Origin: an uncultured Collinsella sp.
GTDB taxonomy: Bacteria > Actinomycetota > Coriobacteriia > Coriobacteriales > Coriobacteriaceae
Assembly (NCBI GenBank): GCA_900549195.1
Contig: URNK01000026.1
Location: 1 to 14,452, forward strand
DNA: 14,452 bases
Direction of reading: 5' to 3'
This document shows positions 1-7,438 of this stretch, one piece after another. A program made the position numbers and the translations under genes. A model generated the notes under the pieces. It was given only the letters and a program-made list of their open reading frames with translations, had not been told where the DNA came from and did no database searches. The stretch's first letter is position 1. Each line of letters opens with the position of its first letter.

Positions 1-49
1 ATCTACACGTAAGGAGTCGTCGGCAGCGTCAGATGTGTATAAGAGACAG
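1..49 (+). other. Illumina Nextera i5 adapter left in the assembly (artefact)
   Basis: Bases 31-49 are the 19-bp Tn5 mosaic end (agatgtgtataagagacag). They are preceded at 17-30 by tcgtcggcagcgtc, the Nextera read-1 adapter. Bases 9-16 read gtaaggag, the 8-base i5 index I know as S505/N505, and bases 1-8 (atctacac) are the end of the P5 oligo. This is library adapter, not organism DNA. It gives the apparent C-terminal tail of the glmM frame (SYTHLTLPTT...), the MCIRDS start of a plus-strand frame and the SLIHI end of a minus-strand frame. Those peptide strings are well-known adapter translations. Genomic sequence begins at about base 50. Confidence 0.98.
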
Positions 50-836
50 CGTACAGGATCTGGTCGCCGTCGACCACGCGACCGCGCTCGTCCACGGCCA
101 GGCAGCGGTCGGCATCGCCGTCGTAGGCAAAGCCCACGTCCAGGCCCTGCTCCACCACGTGGCGCTGCAGGCGCTCCATATGCGTGGAGCCGCAGTCGAC
201 GTTGATGTTAAAGCCATCGGGCGCGGCATTGATCACGCGCACGTCGGCACCGAGCGCGTCAAACACCGGCTTGGCCACCGAGGAAGCCGAGCCGTTGGCG
301 CAGTCGATACCGATCTTGACGCCCTGCAGCGAAAAGTTCGCACTTGCAATGAGCGAAGCAATGTAGCGGTTGCGACCCTGCATGTAGTCCACCGTGGCAC
401 CGATGTGGTTGCCCGTGGCCAGCGGCACCTCGCTCTTGCCATCGATATAGTCCTCGATGAGCTCCAGCACGTCCTCGTCCATCTTAAAGCCGTCGCTGTT
501 GACGAGCTTAATGCCGTTATCGCAAAACGGGTTGTGGCTCGCACTGATCATGATGCCGCAATCGAAGCAGCCCTCCACGGTCTGATGTGCCACGCCCGGC
601 GTCGGGATCACGTGCAGTATATAGGCGTCCGCACCGCTCGCGACCAGGCCGCTCACCAGCGCCGCCTCGAACATATAGCTCGAGCGACGCGTGTCCTTGC
701 CCACGATGACGCGCGCCTTGCGCTCGCGGTTGACACCGTAATACCAGCCCACAAAACGGCCAATCTTATAAGCGTGCTCTACCGTCAGTCCAACGTTGGC
801 CTCACCGCGAAAGCCGTCGGTGCCAAAGTACTTCAT
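50..836 (-). CDS. glmM: Phosphoglucosamine mutase GlmM, N-terminal 262 codons (cut by contig edge)
   Basis: Cytoplasmic enzyme converting glucosamine-6-phosphate to glucosamine-1-phosphate on the way to UDP-GlcNAc and peptidoglycan. The protein opens MKYFGTDGFRG, typical of the family. The catalytic phosphoserine loop ISASHNP puts the active Ser at about residue 100. The metal-binding loop DGDADR is at residues 239-244, and domain 2 shows GIDCANGSAS near 176-185. Family length is about 445 residues, so the sugar-binding domain 3 and the phosphate-binding C-terminal domain are missing. The frame stays open into the adapter, but residues after Tyr262 are adapter-derived. The ATG at 834-836 is set by an AAGGAGA site a few bases upstream. 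The gene lies 83 nt downstream of the DUF4012 gene on the same strand, with a terminator-like hairpin between them. Identity is very secure; truncation is an assembly effect, not a pseudogene. Confidence 0.96.
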
Positions 837-855
837 GCGCTCTCCTTACAAAATA

Positions 856-882
856 GGGGCGAACAGATTGCCTGTCCGCCCC
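856..882 (-). terminator. Terminator-like or attenuator-like hairpin between the DUF4012 gene and glmM
   Basis: On the minus strand GGGGCGGACAG (882-872) pairs with CTGTTCGCCCC (866-856). This makes an 11-bp stem with one G-U pair and a 5-base loop, followed by the T-rich tattttgt. It resembles a rho-independent terminator for the DUF4012 transcript. However, it ends only about 8 nt before the AAGGAG site of glmM, leaving no room for a separate glmM promoter after it. Leaky termination or attenuation of glmM read-through is therefore possible. Confidence 0.55.
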
Positions 883-919
883 AAAATGGTACTCGATTAT
901 CTGCGCTACCAGAAAAACC

Positions 920-3232
920 CTACGCCGACGCGCTGTCGCGAGCCGCCTGGCATGTAGGAGTCTGACGCAGCGTAAGCGGCTTGTCCCCCGCCTCGGCCGA
1001 CGTGGTCAGCGTATACGTGATCGTCGTCGTCTCGCCAGCATGCAGGTCAACGGTGCCCGAATAGAAGGGGATTCCATGCCACGTAGCGGCGCCAAGACCA
1101 AACTGTGTGCCCTCAACCGTAAGGTCACTGATGTTGCCGCCCGTCGGGGCAAACAACGAGACATTCAGGCGTTCGTCGTCACGCGCGGCATCGGGTGCGC
1201 TCGCCGCAACGTAGTCGGGCAGCTTGCCTGCCTCCTCCTGCGTCATGATGTTCGTCAGAGTAACGGTGATGCGATACGAGCACGTGCCGTCGCCGTTCTT
1301 GATGCCCTGGCCGATCTGCGTGTCGGCGTTCAGATACCAGTCGAGTTTGGAGAAGCTCAGGTTGTTAAAGTAAACGCCGGCAACGGGATCGGCACTCGGA
1401 TCATCCGGATCGGGCAGCGAAGCGTCAATGCCCGTCTCTTTGATGGCATTCTGCTCATCATCGTTTCTCATCCAAGCAATCAGACGGCCCTCTTCGGCAC
1501 CGCGCTCGAATGCACCGACAAGCTTTGTAACGTCGACGTCACCGATGCCACCGAGAATCTTGTCGAAGGCGGCGCTGGCAACAGCCGCAAAGATGCCGTC
1601 CGATTCCTCGACCGGATAGTTCCAATACACATCGTGCATGAGAACCTTCGCCGCGTTGGTACCGTCGACGACCGTACCATCAGGCAGCGAGACATTACCG
1701 ACAAGGCCCAGCAGGTACTGCAAGAACACCGGATCGATGCCGACGACGCCATCAACGTCCTGCCCATACTGGGACTTCCACAGCGCGGCGACACGCTGCG
1801 AGTTGCGGGGCCAATCAGGCGAATAGGTATTGCCCGAGTTGTACAGGTTGCTGTGGTTGCCGAACAGCGCCTCATCCTCTTCGTCGACGCTCTCGACTGC
1901 CTCATCCTCGCTGAGTCCAATGCGGGGAACAAACTCGCCAATCGACATCTGGCCGTCAGTGACCGAAATCAGGCCCTGCGAACCGCCAAAGCCGCCGCAA
2001 GCACGAATCTCGACGTTGTTCATGGCGTACATAAGGTAGTTGCGCGTCTGGCCGTTGGCGCCGAGCATCTGGGGAAGGACGGGGGCGACCTTCTCCGCCG
2101 CGTCAACCGCGCCGTTGAGGGTGGCAAAGCCGTCCTTGGCCTTATCGACCAGCTCGGTCACCTGGGAAATATGAGTATCGCCAATGCCCTGAACCTTCTC
2201 GTTGGCGCTCTTGAACACCTTCGAGCTGCTGGAAAGCGAATCGGCGACCGCCTGCAGCGCGGACACGTTAATCATGCCGTCCTGGAACAGCTTGCCGGGC
2301 GTGGCCTGCGAGAGGTTATCGGCCATGGGAACCAGCGCGTTGCTCGAGACATCGGACAGGGCATCAATCATGGTGCGGGCTGCGTTGATGTCACTGCCAT
2401 ACACCGGGATAAACGATGCCGCCGTCCACAGCGGGCTCGAGGTCTCCGCCTTCATGCTGTCGCAGAGTTCATCGATCTTCTTCGCGTCGTCAGGCAGCGT
2501 CGAAAAATCGCCCGACGTGACCTTGTCCTTAAGGCCACCGACGATCTCGACAGCCTCCTTCGCTTCGCTCTTTACGGTCTTTGCCGAGTTAAGCAGCATA
2601 AAGCCGCTTGCGCCAAGCGCAACGAGAAGCACCGCGACTACAGCGGCAATAATGGCGCCGGTGTGACGCTTTTTGCGCTCGCCCTTGCGATGGCGATGAC
2701 GGACCAGACCGTCAGAGGTCGAACTCGACGAAGCGTCGCTACCGTAGTTCAAGCCAAAATCGTAATAATCTTCCTTGGAACCCGAGCCCGCAAACTCGGC
2801 ACCGCTATCATCCAGGCGGGCGAACGTGCCAGTCTCGGAGGCGCCGGTGTAGATCGTGCCAAGGTTACCCGTAAGCCCCGCGCCACCGGCAGAGGGAGTA
2901 TTGTTGTCGGCCTTGCCGGCATTAACGTTGCCGGCGGCATTCGCGGCGTTGGCGGCACCTGCGTTGTTCGCAGGTGCCGAAGGAGCCCCGCTCGGCTGCG
3001 ACGCGGAGGTTGCACCGCCCGCAAAGACATTCCCTCTTGCACGGCCGGTCTTTTTTGCCTTTTGAGACTGCTCGTACAGAGCGGTAAACATCGCCGTCTC
3101 GCCCGGGGACACGCGCTTACCGGAACCGCCCTGTCCAGCGCCGCCCGGCGTGCCGGCCTTACCAGCCCCGTTCGGACGCGGCGGAACTGCAGGGCGGCCG
3201 CTATCGCTGCCCTTAAAGTGATTACCAGCCAT
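920..3232 (-). CDS. DUF4012 family membrane-anchored extracellular protein
   Basis: 770 residues from the ATG at 3230-3232, which has GAGGA 7 nt upstream. A TTG nine codons earlier is open but lacks a ribosome site. Residues 1-178 are a low-complexity cytoplasmic tail rich in Gly, Ala, Asn, Ser and Pro, including an Ala/Asn run near 88-105. A basic cluster, HRHRKGERKKRH (179-190), precedes one membrane helix at about 192-215, so topology is N-in with the rest outside. The ectodomain has a helical stalk and then, near residue 400, the DUF4012 signature NYLMYAMNNVEIRACGGFGG. DUF4012 proteins occur in actinobacterial and Firmicute surface or exopolysaccharide loci; their biochemical role is unknown. 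The neighbours (glmM downstream, an EamA permease upstream) fit envelope biology but do not define function. The family call is strong; any more specific role would be a guess. Confidence 0.85.
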   Translation of the reverse strand: MAGNHFKGSDSGRPAVPPRPNGAGKAGTPGGAGQGGSGKRVSPGETAMFTALYEQSQKAKKTGRARGNVFAGGATSASQPSGAPSAPANNAGAANAANAAGNVNAGKADNNTPSAGGAGLTGNLGTIYTGASETGTFARLDDSGAEFAGSGSKEDYYDFGLNYGSDASSSSTSDGLVRHRHRKGERKKRHTGAIIAAVVAVLLVALGASGFMLLNSAKTVKSEAKEAVEIVGGLKDKVTSGDFSTLPDDAKKIDELCDSMKAETSSPLWTAASFIPVYGSDINAARTMIDALSDVSSNALVPMADNLSQATPGKLFQDGMINVSALQAVADSLSSSSKVFKSANEKVQGIGDTHISQVTELVDKAKDGFATLNGAVDAAEKVAPVLPQMLGANGQTRNYLMYAMNNVEIRACGGFGGSQGLISVTDGQMSIGEFVPRIGLSEDEAVESVDEEDEALFGNHSNLYNSGNTYSPDWPRNSQRVAALWKSQYGQDVDGVVGIDPVFLQYLLGLVGNVSLPDGTVVDGTNAAKVLMHDVYWNYPVEESDGIFAAVASAAFDKILGGIGDVDVTKLVGAFERGAEEGRLIAWMRNDDEQNAIKETGIDASLPDPDDPSADPVAGVYFNNLSFSKLDWYLNADTQIGQGIKNGDGTCSYRITVTLTNIMTQEEAGKLPDYVAASAPDAARDDERLNVSLFAPTGGNISDLTVEGTQFGLGAATWHGIPFYSGTVDLHAGETTTITYTLTTSAEAGDKPLTLRQTPTCQAARDSASA

Positions 3233-3268
3233 AAAGAAATCCTCGCAATTGAGTCGCAATGAAAAAGT

Positions 3269-3290
3269 CCATAACGTTACTAGTTTATGG
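3269..3290. promoter_or_regulatory. Dyad CCATAA-N10-TTATGG upstream of the DUF4012 gene
   Basis: CCATAA (3269-3274) and TTATGG (3285-3290) are perfect inverted arms, 37-58 bases upstream of the DUF4012 start codon. The 150-base gap between the EamA gene stop and the DUF4012 start holds no gene that I can see. The dyad could be an operator or chance. No convincing -35/-10 pair was found. Confidence 0.25.
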
Positions 3291-3381
3291 CATTTTGAGC
3301 ATCGACAGCTAAACTCCAGACACGGACATCAATTGGCGAAAATGCGGCACAACACCTTTTCTGTCTTGGCGGCGGCGTCAA

Positions 3382-4404
3382 CTACACCGTAAGGAACATC
3401 ATCACGATGATCATGGCAAAGCCGATAAGGTCGGTCGGCAAAAATACCGTGCCCAGCATAACGGCGCTGGTGATGGTCGCCGAGACCGGCTCCACGGTTC
3501 CGATCAAGCTCGCACGCACCGAGCCGATGTCCTTGACGCCCTGCATATAGAGCATGTACGCCAAAAACGAGCCCACGACCACAAACACCGCGAGTGCCTC
3601 GACGCCGGCGGCATCGAGCGCCGGCATATGGGCCCAAGGCTGCACGATGGTGCAGGTGATGATACCAGCCGTGAGCATGGCTGAGCCCGTAACGATGGGA
3701 CTGCCGTATTCGGGCAGAATCTTGGCGGGAATCACCGCCATGCAGGTGGCGCTCACCGCGCACATAAGACCCGCCACCAGACCGAGCGGCGAGATGCTCA
3801 GGCTCGTGGGGTCGCCGCCGGTGGCGATCAAAAACGTGCCGCCAAGGGCCAGGCCGATACCGATAACCTCGCGCATGCGCGGTTTGCGGCGATCGGTGAT
3901 GCAGGTGTATCCCATGATGATGACCAGCTGCAGGCACTGAAGGACCGTCGCGGTTCCGGCGTTGGTCAGGCGCACGGCCGAAAGATAGCAAAACTGGTTG
4001 AACAGCAGGCCAAAGGCGGTAAAGAGCAACAGCTGCTTGCGGTCGGCGGGCGTGGTCCAGAGTTTAACCAGACGCTCGCGATCGCGCGTGACCACCACGG
4101 CCATAAAGAGCAGACCGGCGAGAATCTGGCGCACACTCATAAGCCACAGGGTATCAACGTGATAGGTATCGAACAGGAAGCTCGCGCTGGTGCCCGAGAA
4201 GCCCCAAAACGAACCGCCCACCAGCGTAGCCAAGACGCCCAATGCCATCTTGCGCGACGACGCATCGTTGAGGCGATCGCGCCATGCACGGCGGGTGCTG
4301 CGACTGAGCTCGTCGGTGCCCTCGGGCACATCAATGTTCGATATATCGGTCATCGGCACCGAAGCCCCTGCGCCTTCGACCTGCTCGACACACTCTTTGC
4401 TCAT
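3382..4404 (-). CDS. EamA/DMT-superfamily permease (10-helix drug/metabolite transporter type)
   Basis: 340 residues. A roughly 50-residue hydrophilic N-terminal tail is followed by about ten hydrophobic segments arranged as two five-helix EamA repeats. The first repeat starts at about GVLATLVGGSFWGFSGTSAS, a glycine-rich first helix typical of the family. The second repeat carries the usual LIGTVEPVSATITSAVMLG motif, the 'EP' loop conserved in EamA exporters. The substrate cannot be read from sequence; family members move amino acids, metabolites or drugs across the cytoplasmic membrane. The ATG at 4402-4404 follows GGGGAG by four bases. The C-terminus stops soon after the last helix (MMFLTV), slightly short for the family but plausible. 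The gene stop is 150 bases before the DUF4012 start, so co-transcription is possible but not shown. Confidence 0.88.
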   Translation of the reverse strand: MSKECVEQVEGAGASVPMTDISNIDVPEGTDELSRSTRRAWRDRLNDASSRKMALGVLATLVGGSFWGFSGTSASFLFDTYHVDTLWLMSVRQILAGLLFMAVVVTRDRERLVKLWTTPADRKQLLLFTAFGLLFNQFCYLSAVRLTNAGTATVLQCLQLVIIMGYTCITDRRKPRMREVIGIGLALGGTFLIATGGDPTSLSISPLGLVAGLMCAVSATCMAVIPAKILPEYGSPIVTGSAMLTAGIITCTIVQPWAHMPALDAAGVEALAVFVVVGSFLAYMLYMQGVKDIGSVRASLIGTVEPVSATITSAVMLGTVFLPTDLIGFAMIIVMMFLTV

Positions 4405-4634
4405 TCCACTCCCCCGAAACAGCCTGGAAACAATTCGGCTTACCTTACCACGGCGAAGGCATCAGCTAGAGGCTTGTCCGCTTATCGGTAGGACAATTCC
4501 GCAGGCGTCTTTCCATAGCTCGATACCGCAATGGCCTTGCATTATGCGACAGCCAATCGCGGCAGCAGGCTCTTTTGAAATGGATATAACAAAGCCCCCG
4601 AATTCCACAATGTAAGCGATTTTTAAAAATGTTC
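4405..4634. other. Intergenic region between the EamA gene and tRNA-Val
   Basis: No gene, RNA or clear repeat is seen in these 230 bases. Short open frames crossing it show no ribosome site and no recognisable protein. It should hold the promoter of the minus-strand EamA gene, but I could not pick a convincing -35/-10 pair. Confidence 0.5.
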
Positions 4635-4663
4635 TTGCCACCGAGTTCAGGCTCCGTTATATT
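4635..4663 (+). promoter_or_regulatory. Sigma-70-type promoter of tRNA-Val
   Basis: TTGCCA (4635-4640) and TATATT (4658-4663) are separated by exactly 17 bases. The -10 box lies 30 bases before the tRNA, giving a predicted start near 4670. This is the best promoter match in the window and its position fits a tRNA leader. Confidence 0.7.
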
Positions 4664-4692
4664 ATCCCTTGCGCGCTTGCGCACCCTTGATC

Positions 4693-4767
4693 GGGCGTTT
4701 AGCTCAGGGGGAGAGCGCTTCCCTGACACGGAAGAGGTCAGAAGTTCAAATCTTCTAACGCCCACCA
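4693..4767 (+). tRNA. tRNA-Val (anticodon GAC), CCA encoded
   Basis: The acceptor stem GGGCGTT (4693-4699) pairs perfectly with AACGCCC (4757-4763), followed by discriminator A and an encoded CCA. The D arm is GCTC...GAGC. The anticodon arm CTTCC-CTGACAC-GGAAG presents GAC in a 7-base loop and decodes GUC/GUU. The T arm AGAAG-TTCAAAT-CTTCT is intact. The total is 75 nt. It has its own promoter and terminator, so it is a single-gene unit. Confidence 0.97.
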
Positions 4768-4775
4768 AATGTTCG

Positions 4776-4811
4776 CAGCTCAGAGACTATGTCTCTGGGC
4801 TGTTTTGTTTT
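4776..4811 (+). terminator. Rho-independent terminator of tRNA-Val
   Basis: CAGCTCAGAGAC (4776-4787) pairs with GTCTCTGGGCTG (4791-4802), giving 12 bp with one T-G pair and the 3-base loop TAT. TTTTGTTTT follows directly. It lies 8 bases after the tRNA CCA. Confidence 0.93.
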
Positions 4812-5008
4812 ATGTCGCCAAATCCGCTGGCAGCTCCAACCGCCCAAGCAACCACCCTGCCCATGCACAAAACCGCGTCAATAGCCACCGAGGCCGAGAC
4901 CAACGCGTCTCGAACCCATCCGAGCCGCAACTTCTCAACAAAACGCCGCGATGTCTGCGCCCTGCGGTATCCTTGAGCCACTTGCACCTGCAGCACCAAG
5001 GAGCCGCC

Positions 5009-5695
5009 ATGCGCACCGAGCTCGATGTCCCCTTTTCGCACAAAGAAGAAGCCAAGGCGCTGGGCGCCAAATGGGACCGGACCAAGAAGATCTGGTATGT
5101 ACCCAGCGGCGTCAACCCCGAGCCCTTTGCCGAGTGGCTGCCCGGTGTTGACCGATCCGACCCCTCAGCGCCGTATATATATCTAGTACTGGGCAAGCGC
5201 GAGTGCTGGAAGTGTCACAAAGAGACCTCGGTCGCGGCCTTCGGCATTCCCTATCGAACCGATAACGACGAGAGCATCGCCATCGCGCACGCGCCCAACG
5301 AAGCCAGGTACATTGCCATCGACACGGCCAACGCCAACGCACTCGCCATCGTGCCCGCTCTTGGCTGCGTGCCGGGCGAGATCCGCGACTACCTTCATAA
5401 GCGCTGCGGCTACAAGCCCGTAGGCGCGCGAGCCTCCAAAGCCCCGTCGCTCGGCAACACGTGCACCAGTTGCGACGCGCTGCAAGGCAGCCGCTATCTG
5501 TTCGAAGAGCCCTCGTCCCCGTTTGCCCTCACCGCCATCAACAAGCTGCCGGCACTGGAGTTTGTTCGCGTCGAAGTTGCCGGCGTCTTTGGCATCCCAG
5601 CCACGCGCACCGACTTTGACCAGGCGCTCTTTACCTGGGCACGCGACCATCACGCCGAGTTCCACAGGCAACTCGGTGAGGGGGTTTATTTGTAG
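5009..5695 (+). CDS. DUF5710 domain protein with zinc-binding cysteine pairs
   Basis: 228 residues from the ATG at 5009, chosen because AAGGAG (4998-5003) sits five bases before it. The open frame reaches back to 4769, but that stretch overlaps the tRNA terminator. Residues 1-40 form a DUF5710-type module (ELDVPFSHKEEAKALGAKWD, then KKIWYVPSG). This small module also occurs at the ends of plasmid TraC-like primases and other DNA-processing proteins. After it come a CWKC pair (near residue 70) and a second cluster, CGYK...CTSC (near 131-155), together able to bind one zinc as a split ribbon. The C-terminal third is not recognised. A nucleic-acid-binding role is an inference from the module and the cysteines. 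The gene is convergent with the small cysteine protein that follows. It could be a housekeeping protein of the lineage or part of an accessory patch. Confidence 0.75.
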   Translation: MRTELDVPFSHKEEAKALGAKWDRTKKIWYVPSGVNPEPFAEWLPGVDRSDPSAPYIYLVLGKRECWKCHKETSVAAFGIPYRTDNDESIAIAHAPNEARYIAIDTANANALAIVPALGCVPGEIRDYLHKRCGYKPVGARASKAPSLGNTCTSCDALQGSRYLFEEPSSPFALTAINKLPALEFVRVEVAGVFGIPATRTDFDQALFTWARDHHAEFHRQLGEGVYL

Positions 5696-5733
5696 AGACG
5701 GAGAGGCCTTCACAGCCAGCTCCTCCGCATCAC

Positions 5734-6018
5734 CTATCCCTCGTCGCCGGCGTCGTACACGATATCGAGGCCACAAACAGAGCATTTCTCCGGATACACC
5801 GGCATATGAACGCCCGTGCGTTTCCTCACTTCGTCACTGAGTTTGTCGTGCGCATCGATGAACCGAATGTCGAGACACGGTATTTGCGAGCCGCAGCAAG
5901 GGCAGGCAACGACAAACGACCCGCAATCAACCTCTACGCTCGGAAACATATTGTTGTCGATAAGGGCACGCGGCAGTTTTCCGTACTTCCCCATCGCGAC
6001 ATCGCCTCGCCAGCTCAT
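5734..6018 (-). CDS. Small double-CxxC (zinc-ribbon-like) hypothetical protein
   Basis: 94 residues starting MSWRGDVAMGKYG. The start is the ATG at 6016-6018, placed about 6 bases after AGGGGAG; the longer upstream frame has no comparable site. A CPCCGSQIPC cluster near residue 40 and a CSVCG pair near residue 82 could together bind zinc. The middle (DIRFIDAHDKLSDEVRKRTG) is charged and probably helical. I do not recognise the family. It is 122 bases downstream of the HNH endonuclease gene on the same strand, so an operon or a partner role is possible but unproved. Confidence 0.65.
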   Translation of the reverse strand: MSWRGDVAMGKYGKLPRALIDNNMFPSVEVDCGSFVVACPCCGSQIPCLDIRFIDAHDKLSDEVRKRTGVHMPVYPEKCSVCGLDIVYDAGDEG

Positions 6019-6140
6019 ACACGCTCCCCTCTCGCTATACAAATCAGGAAGAGCATGCACCGACGGGCGTGCGCGAGATTGCATCGCCACGCGATCCGAT
6101 CAAACGACACGATCGTCAAAGAATGCCAAAACCAAATACG

Positions 6141-7223
6141 CTAATACGGCAGAAGCCCCGCCTTTTCACGCTTCTTTTCCGAGCGATCGAACTCAATGCG
6201 ATGGGCCTCAAGAAACACCGTATTGGGTCGCCACTGATGCTCATTCGGCTGCCTTAGCGTCGCACCCGCAAAGGAAACGTAGTCGGTCTTATCCAGCAGG
6301 TACGATCCACACAGCCGATATTCACCACAAACAGGCTCAAACGAAATCAGGTGAGCATCAAATAGGGAATGAAGGTCGCGCCGAAGCAGAATGCCGTTGC
6401 TGGCAACCTGCGATTTGGGTCCCGAGTAATTCTCGATATGCGCAGCCTCCAGAGCTTCGCTGACGCCGCAGTCCGACACCGCACAACGGCCGTCATAGGC
6501 GGCAACGAGCTGCTTGCGGAACCATTGTTGCCCCAATCGCTCGCACCTTAACGCATAGCGGACCTTTTCGTCGTCGGTCGCACCCTGTCCGGCAAACTCA
6601 ATATCGACGGGCATGCGCTTCAGATAACTCATGTCGGGTGCAAAACGTGGATCCGGTCCGCCTTTATGAACAGGACCGTGCAGAACAAACCATCCGTTTT
6701 CGGGCTCGAACCGCTCAACAAACGCAAGGCCGAGCACCTTATAGCCCACCTCGGTTGCAAATATGACTCCGACTGGGACGCCACATTCCATGCAGTTGAG
6801 CATTTTACGGTTGTAATTCTGGTCTCGAAAACCAACGGTACCCGGCGCTTGAACCGAGTACTTAATGACCCACGTACCATCGTCCAAATAGAGCGGAGGC
6901 ACATCGGTGTAGAAGCTCTTTTTGGAGTTATGGACCGAGAGCGCAAAGATCTTATTGGGATCTTGCTTCACCCGATCCTGGCCCGGCCAGAAGATCCCTG
7001 AATCCCGCGTTACGGGAAAGAAGTCCGAGCCAATTCTCAAACGATACTGATACTGAGGGCTATCTTCCTTGGTGTGGTGCGGAAGGCTGGTCCAAACGCC
7101 GCCGCGCTGCTCCTCACCCAGAAACCACTCCCATGCCTCAACGTATTCAGAAGGCACAAGACTGCAGGCACGGTCATAGCTTGGTCCATTCATCAACGGA
7201 ACAGCAAGGTCAATGTCGTTCAT
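6141..7223 (-). CDS. Putative modification-dependent restriction endonuclease: SRA-like N-terminal part plus HNH nuclease
   Basis: 360 residues from the ATG at 7221-7223, preceded by a modest AGGTG; a GTG three codons earlier is also open. The C-terminal third is a clear HNH_2-type nuclease. It has a CAVSDC cysteine pair, AAHI with the first catalytic His, then SNGILLRRDLHSLFD carrying the Asn and second His. The middle (roughly residues 75-190) follows the order of SRA/YDG-type modified-base readers: DSGIFWPGQDR, FALSVHNS, a WVIKYS strand, then NRKMLNCMECGVPVGVI and GYKVLGLAFVERF. This arrangement matches ScoMcrA-like type IV enzymes that cut DNA carrying modified cytosine or phosphorothioate. 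The HNH call is firm; the SRA reading is a judgement by eye. It sits alone without a methyltransferase, as expected for a type IV enzyme. The cysteine protein lies downstream on the same strand. Confidence 0.78.
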   Translation of the reverse strand: MNDIDLAVPLMNGPSYDRACSLVPSEYVEAWEWFLGEEQRGGVWTSLPHHTKEDSPQYQYRLRIGSDFFPVTRDSGIFWPGQDRVKQDPNKIFALSVHNSKKSFYTDVPPLYLDDGTWVIKYSVQAPGTVGFRDQNYNRKMLNCMECGVPVGVIFATEVGYKVLGLAFVERFEPENGWFVLHGPVHKGGPDPRFAPDMSYLKRMPVDIEFAGQGATDDEKVRYALRCERLGQQWFRKQLVAAYDGRCAVSDCGVSEALEAAHIENYSGPKSQVASNGILLRRDLHSLFDAHLISFEPVCGEYRLCGSYLLDKTDYVSFAGATLRQPNEHQWRPNTVFLEAHRIEFDRSEKKREKAGLLPY

Positions 7224-7273
7224 CGCCAGCACCTACAACCATACGAACGCGAGTCATGCCCCTCAATAATATG

Positions 7274-7334
7274 ACCGAGAGTCAATTATTACGAGATCTC
7301 ATTCCGTGATCGGCACATCGTTGATGCTCTCGGT
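7274..7334. promoter_or_regulatory. Perfect 8-bp inverted repeat in the divergent promoter region
   Basis: ACCGAGAG (7274-7281) and CTCTCGGT (7327-7334) are exact inverted copies with 45 bases between them. They lie in the 215-base gap between the divergently transcribed HNH gene and the 163-aa gene. They could be paired operator half-sites or a long-loop hairpin. No other feature is seen in this gap apart from a TATACT box at 7376. Confidence 0.3.
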
Positions 7335-7375
7335 TTGCCGTTAGCGCGCTCGTACCCCGCCATCCCACTCCCCTG

Positions 7376-7381
7376 TATACT
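7376..7381 (+). promoter_or_regulatory. Possible -10 box (TATACT) before the 163-aa gene
   Basis: TATACT lies 58 bases upstream of the GTG start. No good -35 box is found 17 bases upstream, so the call is weak. A similar TATACT stands before the M16 peptidase gene. Confidence 0.3.
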
Positions 7382-7438
7382 GATATAGCACGTGTTTCAT
7401 CCGGGCTTGTTGGGCCGGGTCGTTCATGGGAGGGTCTT

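Noticed and set aside
33..965. Plus-strand 310-codon open frame opposite glmM
   Set aside because: It begins inside the sequencing adapter (MCIRDS start), is antisense to a clear glmM and has low-complexity His/Ala/Val content typical of a shadow frame in GC-rich DNA.
1040..3262. Plus-strand 740-codon open frame opposite the DUF4012 gene
   Set aside because: It is Arg/Ala-rich with no family signature, no ribosome site, and lies antisense to a protein with a recognisable domain and membrane helix.
3329..3991. Second minus-strand frame overlapping the EamA gene end, considered as a frameshifted C-terminus
   Set aside because: The EamA frame already supplies the full second five-helix repeat and the final helix; the other frame is His/Arg-rich and not membrane-like, so no frameshift is needed.
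4693..4767. tRNA-Val as a proven attachment site of an integrated element
   Set aside because: I looked for a second copy of the tRNA 3' end and for an integrase in the window and found neither.
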